A DNA stretch of 64,000 nucleotides, from assembly GCA_031426815.1 (NCBI GenBank), contig JASJPG010000014.1, positions 1-64,000 on the forward strand, in the 5' to 3' direction. How positions within the stretch are numbered: position 1 is the stretch's first letter; each line of letters opens with the position of its first letter. The notes below the pieces were generated by a model, which saw nothing but the letters and a program-made list of their open reading frames with translations, ran no database searches and had not been told where the DNA came from. Shown here one piece after another: positions 60,883-64,000 of this stretch. The position numbers were made by a program, and so were the translations under genes. Source of the DNA: PFJX01 sp031426815. Its GTDB lineage: Bacteria; Pseudomonadota; Gammaproteobacteria; Burkholderiales; Thiobacillaceae.

Positions 60883-61027
60883 CGGCCTTGGTTTCCGGTT
60901 CTTCTTGCTGCAGCCGTGTCTTCCAACGCTTGTCAGGCACCACCCGCATCTTGAATGCGGGCGTGCGTACCGCTTTGGCAACCGGGCTGCGCGGATGGCG
61001 CGGCTTACCGGATATGCGTTTGCTCAT
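60857..61027 (-). CDS. Small basic protein, possible ArfA ribosome-rescue factor
   Basis: 56 residues from ATG 61027, overlapping the YjdF-like gene by 26 nt. The N-terminal half (SPVAKAVRTPAFKMRVVPDK) resembles the conserved core of ArfA proteins (a short helix, then x-P-x-F-R-x-R-V-V-x-x-K), which recruit RF2 to stalled ribosomes. The C-terminal tail is acidic/basic (EEPETKADDPDKAKD) rather than the usual lysine/glycine-rich end, so the assignment is tentative. Confidence 0.5.
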   Translation of the reverse strand: MSKRISGKPRHPRSPVAKAVRTPAFKMRVVPDKRWKTRLQQEEPETKADDPDKAKD

Positions 61028-61043
61028 GCGACTGTCCAAGACT

Positions 61044-61121
61044 GTGCGAATAAATTCGCACCTACAACAACGCTCGCACCTACAAAAACGTGCCGTCGTA
61101 GGTGCGAATTCATTCGCACAA
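61044..61121. repeat. Inverted pair of the GTAGGTGCGAAT repeat
   Basis: A reverse copy (61044-61065) and a forward copy (61098-61121) flank a partial third fragment (CGCTCGCACCTAC). They occupy the space between rfbD and the small ArfA-like gene, and probably separate the rfb operon from the following one. Confidence 0.85.
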
Positions 61122-61136
61122 ACAGGCCCCCCGGTT

Positions 61137-62036
61137 TCATTTGTCCATGCACAGACGGAGCGCTTCCCGCCAGTCCGGAAGACGCACGCCGAACACGTGC
61201 TCAAGCTTGTCGTTGTTCAAACGAGAATTGAGCGGACGGCGGGCCGGTGTCTGGTATTCGCTGCTCGGGATGGGCAGTAGACGTGCCGGTGTTTCCGGCG
61301 CATCGAAGTCGAGAATCGCCTGGGCGAAGCCATGCCAGGAGGTCTCGCCGGTATTGGTCATGTGATAGACGCCCCAGGGCCGCGGCTTGTCGGCGCCGCG
61401 ATTCGGCGCTTCGACCTGAGCCAGCACCTGCGCCGTGGCATCGGCCAGACTGCGGCACCAGGTCGGCGCACCGATCTGGTCGGCGACGATCTTCAGCTCC
61501 GGCCGCTCGCGCATCAGGCGGCGCATGGTGAGCAGGAAATTCGCGCCACGCAGGCCGTACACCCAGGACGTGCGGAAAATTAGATGGCGCTGGCAAGCGG
61601 CCTGAATCGCCTGTTCGCCGGCCAGTTTGGAAGCGCCATAGACATTGAGCGGACCGGTCTCGTCGTCTTCGCTGCGGGCACGGTCACCACTGCCGTCGAA
61701 GACGTAATCGGTAGAGTAATGCACCAGCAGCGCACCCAGTTTTTCCGCTTCGGCGGCGAGGATACCGGGCGCTTCGGCATTAAGAGCGTAGGCGCGCTCG
61801 GGTTCGCTCTCGGCCTTGTCGACGGCGGTGTGGGCGGCGGGATTGACAATGATGCGCGGCTTGACCTCGGCGACCGTGCGGCGAATGGCGGCGGCATCGG
61901 TCAGGTCGAGACGGCTGGAGTCGAGCGCGACGACTTCACCCAGCGTCGACAGGCTACGCGCCAACTCCCAGCCGACCTGGCCGCGGCTGCCGGTGAGCAG
62001 AATCTTCGTGCGCGGCGTCATCGGGGTTGTTGTCAT
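61137..62036 (-). CDS. rfbD: dTDP-4-dehydrorhamnose reductase
   Basis: 299 residues. NAD(P)-binding motif TGSRGQVGWEL, the SDR active site in VHYSTDYVFDGSG and NVYGASKLAGEQA (Tyr-x3-Lys), and FRTSWVYG identify RfbD/RmlD, which makes dTDP-L-rhamnose in the last step of the pathway. Start overlaps the end of rfbC by 4 nt. Last gene of the rfb operon. Confidence 0.95.
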   Translation of the reverse strand: MTTTPMTPRTKILLTGSRGQVGWELARSLSTLGEVVALDSSRLDLTDAAAIRRTVAEVKPRIIVNPAAHTAVDKAESEPERAYALNAEAPGILAAEAEKLGALLVHYSTDYVFDGSGDRARSEDDETGPLNVYGASKLAGEQAIQAACQRHLIFRTSWVYGLRGANFLLTMRRLMRERPELKIVADQIGAPTWCRSLADATAQVLAQVEAPNRGADKPRPWGVYHMTNTGETSWHGFAQAILDFDAPETPARLLPIPSSEYQTPARRPLNSRLNNDKLEHVFGVRLPDWREALRLCMDK

Positions 62037-62587
62037 GCGTACACCTCTGCATCTTTCAGGAACGGCGCGATCTGGTCCTTGCCGGACAGCGCCGGTTCGG
62101 GGCTAGGCAAATCCGCCAGCGGCCATTCGATACCGATGTCGGGATCATTCCAGCGAACCCCGCGATCCCACTGCGGCGCATACAGCGCCGTGGTCTTGTA
62201 GAGGAAGTCGGCCGCTGCGGACAACACCAGGAAACCGTGGCCGAAACCGGGCGGTATCCACAACATCTGTTTGTTGTCGGCGGAGAGTTCGTGCCCGGTC
62301 CACTGGCCGAAGCGCGGCGAGCTTTTGCGCAGATCGACCGCGACATCGAACACGCTGCCTGACACTACACGCACCAATTTTCCTTGCGGCTGGTTGAGTT
62401 GGTAATGGATGCCGCGCAGTACGCCCTGGGCGGAACGGGAGTGGTTGTCCTGCACGAAGTCGAGGTCGAGCCCCAGTTCGGCGAAGGTCTGACGGTTCCA
62501 GCTTTCCACGAAGAAGCCGCGTGCGTCGCCGAATACCTTGGGTTCCAGCAGCAGCACTTCGGGCAGACTGGTTTCAATCAGGTTCAT
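62033..62587 (-). CDS. rfbC: dTDP-4-dehydrorhamnose 3,5-epimerase
   Basis: 184 residues, cupin fold: LPEVLLLEPKVFGDARGFF, DNHSRSAQGVLRGIHYQLN with the catalytic His, DVAVDLRKSSPRFGQW, and WIPPGFGHGFLVLS are RfbC/RmlC hallmarks. It converts dTDP-4-keto-6-deoxyglucose to the L-lyxo form. Overlaps rfbA and rfbD by 4 nt each. Confidence 0.96.
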   Translation of the reverse strand: MNLIETSLPEVLLLEPKVFGDARGFFVESWNRQTFAELGLDLDFVQDNHSRSAQGVLRGIHYQLNQPQGKLVRVVSGSVFDVAVDLRKSSPRFGQWTGHELSADNKQMLWIPPGFGHGFLVLSAAADFLYKTTALYAPQWDRGVRWNDPDIGIEWPLADLPSPEPALSGKDQIAPFLKDAEVYA

Positions 62588-63474
62588 GAAAACACCTGCT
62601 CGTTCAACATACCCAGCAGATACTGGCCGTAGGCGTTTTTCTTCAACGGCTCGGCCAGCAGGGCGACATGTTCGGCGTCGATATAGCCCTGCCGATAAGC
62701 GATTTCTTCCGGGCAGGCGATCTTCAGGCCCTGACGTTTTTCGATGGTCTGGATGAACAGGCTCGCCTCCAACAACGATTCGTGAGTGCCGGTATCGAGC
62801 CAGGCCAGGCCGCGGCCCATGATGGAGACACCGAGCTCATCCCAGGCCAGGTATTGCTTGTTGACGTCGGTGATTTCCAGCTCGCCGCGCGGCGACGGCG
62901 CCAGATTCTTGGCGATGTCGACCACCCGGTTGTCGTAGAAATAGAGGCCGGTGACGGCGTAATTCGACTTCGGCTGTTGCGGCTTTTCCTCCAGGCTGAT
63001 GGCCTTGCCGGCAGCATCGAATTCGACCACGCCGTAGCGTTCCGGGTCATGCACGCGATAGGCGAACACGGTGGCGCCTTCTTCGCAGGCACTGGCGGCG
63101 CGCAGGTCTTGCGCCATGTCGTGGCCATAGAAGATGTTGTCGCCCAGCACCAGCGCGGACGGCGAATTGCCGACGAAATCGGCGCCGATGATGAAGGCTT
63201 GCGCGAGTCCGTCCGGACTCGGCTGCACGGCGTATTGCAGGTTGATGCCCCACTGGCCGCCATCGCCGAGCAGCTGTTCGAAGCGCGGCGTGTCCTGCGG
63301 CGTCGAGATGATCAGGATGTCGCGGATGCCGGCCAGCATCAGCGTGGTCAGCGGATGGTAGATCATCGGTTTGTCGTAGATCGGCAGCAGTTGCTTGGAG
63401 ACTGCGAGCGTGGCCGGGTACAGCCGGGTGCCGGAACCGCCGGCGAGGATGATGCCTTTACGGGGTGTGCTCAT
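62584..63474 (-). CDS. rfbA: Glucose-1-phosphate thymidylyltransferase
   Basis: 296 residues from ATG 63474 (ATGA overlap with rfbB); the longer frame from 63567 lies within rfbB. The nucleotidyltransferase signature KGIILAGGSGTRLYPATLAVSKQ (in part), YDKPMIYHPL, ALVLGDNIFYGHD and GLAWLDTGTHESLLEAS are those of RfbA/RmlA. It makes dTDP-glucose from dTTP and glucose-1-phosphate. Confidence 0.97.
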   Translation of the reverse strand: MSTPRKGIILAGGSGTRLYPATLAVSKQLLPIYDKPMIYHPLTTLMLAGIRDILIISTPQDTPRFEQLLGDGGQWGINLQYAVQPSPDGLAQAFIIGADFVGNSPSALVLGDNIFYGHDMAQDLRAASACEEGATVFAYRVHDPERYGVVEFDAAGKAISLEEKPQQPKSNYAVTGLYFYDNRVVDIAKNLAPSPRGELEITDVNKQYLAWDELGVSIMGRGLAWLDTGTHESLLEASLFIQTIEKRQGLKIACPEEIAYRQGYIDAEHVALLAEPLKKNAYGQYLLGMLNEQVFS

Positions 63475-64000
63475 CACGCGGTCCTTTCGGCGTAGTTGGT
63501 ATCCAGCCATTTGCGGTATTCGCCACTGGCCACGTTCTCCACCCAGCCCATGTTGTCGAGGTACCACTGCACGGTCTTGCGGATGCCGGTTTCAAACGTT
63601 TCGGCCGGTTTCCAGCCCAGCTCGCGGTGGATCTTGGTCGCGTCGATGGCGTAGCGGCGGTCGTGGCCGGGGCGATCCTTGACGTAGGAGATCAGACGCG
63701 TGGCCGGGCCTTCGGGATTCGGCTGGAACTCGTCGAGCAGGCCACAGACGCGGTGCACGATGTCGAGGTTGGGCATTTCGTTCCAGCCGCCGATGTTGTA
63801 GGTCTCGCCGATGCGGCCTTTTTCCAGCACGACACGGATCGCAGCGCAGTGGTCGGAGACGTACAGCCAGTCGCGCACGTTCATGCCGTCGCCGTAGATC
63901 GGCAACGCCTTGCCGCGCGTGGCGTTGAGGATCATCAACGGGATCAGTTTCTCCGGAAACTGGTACGGGCCGTAGTTGTTGGAACAGTTGGTGGTCAGCA
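63474..64000 (-). CDS. rfbB: dTDP-glucose 4,6-dehydratase, C-terminal part (gene continues right)
   Basis: The frame enters from the right edge (LTTNCSNNYGPYQFPEKLI...) and ends at 63474. YGDGMNVRDWLYVSDHCAA, YNIGGWNEMPNLDIV, SYVKDRPGHDRRYAIDATKI and the final LGWKPAETFETGIRKTVQWYL (in part) match the C-terminal half of RfbB/RmlB, an NAD-dependent SDR. About 175 residues are in view, roughly half the usual ~350. First gene seen of the rfbBACD order. Confidence 0.95.
   Translation of the reverse strand, partial: LTTNCSNNYGPYQFPEKLIPLMILNATRGKALPIYGDGMNVRDWLYVSDHCAAIRVVLEKGRIGETYNIGGWNEMPNLDIVHRVCGLLDEFQPNPEGPATRLISYVKDRPGHDRRYAIDATKIHRELGWKPAETFETGIRKTVQWYLDNMGWVENVASGEYRKWLDTNYAERTA

Overview
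The window looks like a chromosomal segment of a Gram-negative, exopolysaccharide-making betaproteobacterium, with a Rhodocyclales/Nitrosomonadales flavour. The grounds are a PEP-CTERM protein, a PrsT-type TPR lipoprotein, a VpsR/BerB-like sigma-54 activator, HME-RND metal efflux genes, high GC, and short interspersed palindromic repeats. This placement is an inference from gene content. I saw no rRNA, tRNA, CRISPR array or intact mobile element.

Layout. (1) 1-20467, minus: one uninterrupted frame of at least 6,822 codons, encoding a giant surface protein. It has an N-terminal LEPR-XLL motif, a ~4.66 kb super-repeat present twice, EF-hand-like loops set into the modules, and RTX-type glycine/aspartate repeats where it leaves the window. 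(2) 20807-25854, plus: a divergent five-gene cluster (GT41/OGT-like glycosyltransferase, kinase-fold protein, unknown protein with repeated K/R-x-Y strands, cytokinin-dehydrogenase-like flavoprotein, P-loop kinase), mostly with overlapping start and stop codons. (3) 26.2-31.7 kb: a PEP-CTERM protein behind a sigma-54 promoter, then prsT and a VpsR-like enhancer-binding protein on the minus strand. (4) 32-41 kb: a heavy-metal two-component system divergent from an HME-RND efflux operon, with a CusR/CopR-type palindrome between them. (5) 41-51.4 kb: signalling genes (J-domain protein, PDC-sensor protein, VieB-like response regulator with its kinase, DgcZ-like diguanylate cyclase, HtpX, hybrid histidine kinase and solute-binding protein). 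(6) 51.7 kb: an IS5-type transposase remnant. (7) 52.1-57.4 kb: a P-type ATPase / AI-2E permease / UPF0114 operon and a NhaR-like regulator. (8) 57.4-61.0 kb: a compact minus-strand run of two YceI proteins, cytochrome b561, a methyltransferase, a FolE variant, a YjdF-like membrane protein and a possible ArfA. (9) 61.1-64 kb: the dTDP-L-rhamnose operon rfbBACD.

How it fits together. Much of the window concerns the cell surface and biofilm: a giant Ca-binding adhesin candidate with a divergent protein-glycosyltransferase candidate, PEP-CTERM/EPS genes under sigma-54 and possibly c-di-GMP control, a diguanylate cyclase, and nucleotide-sugar supply for rhamnose-containing polysaccharide. The least described part is the 20.8-25.9 kb cluster beside the giant gene.
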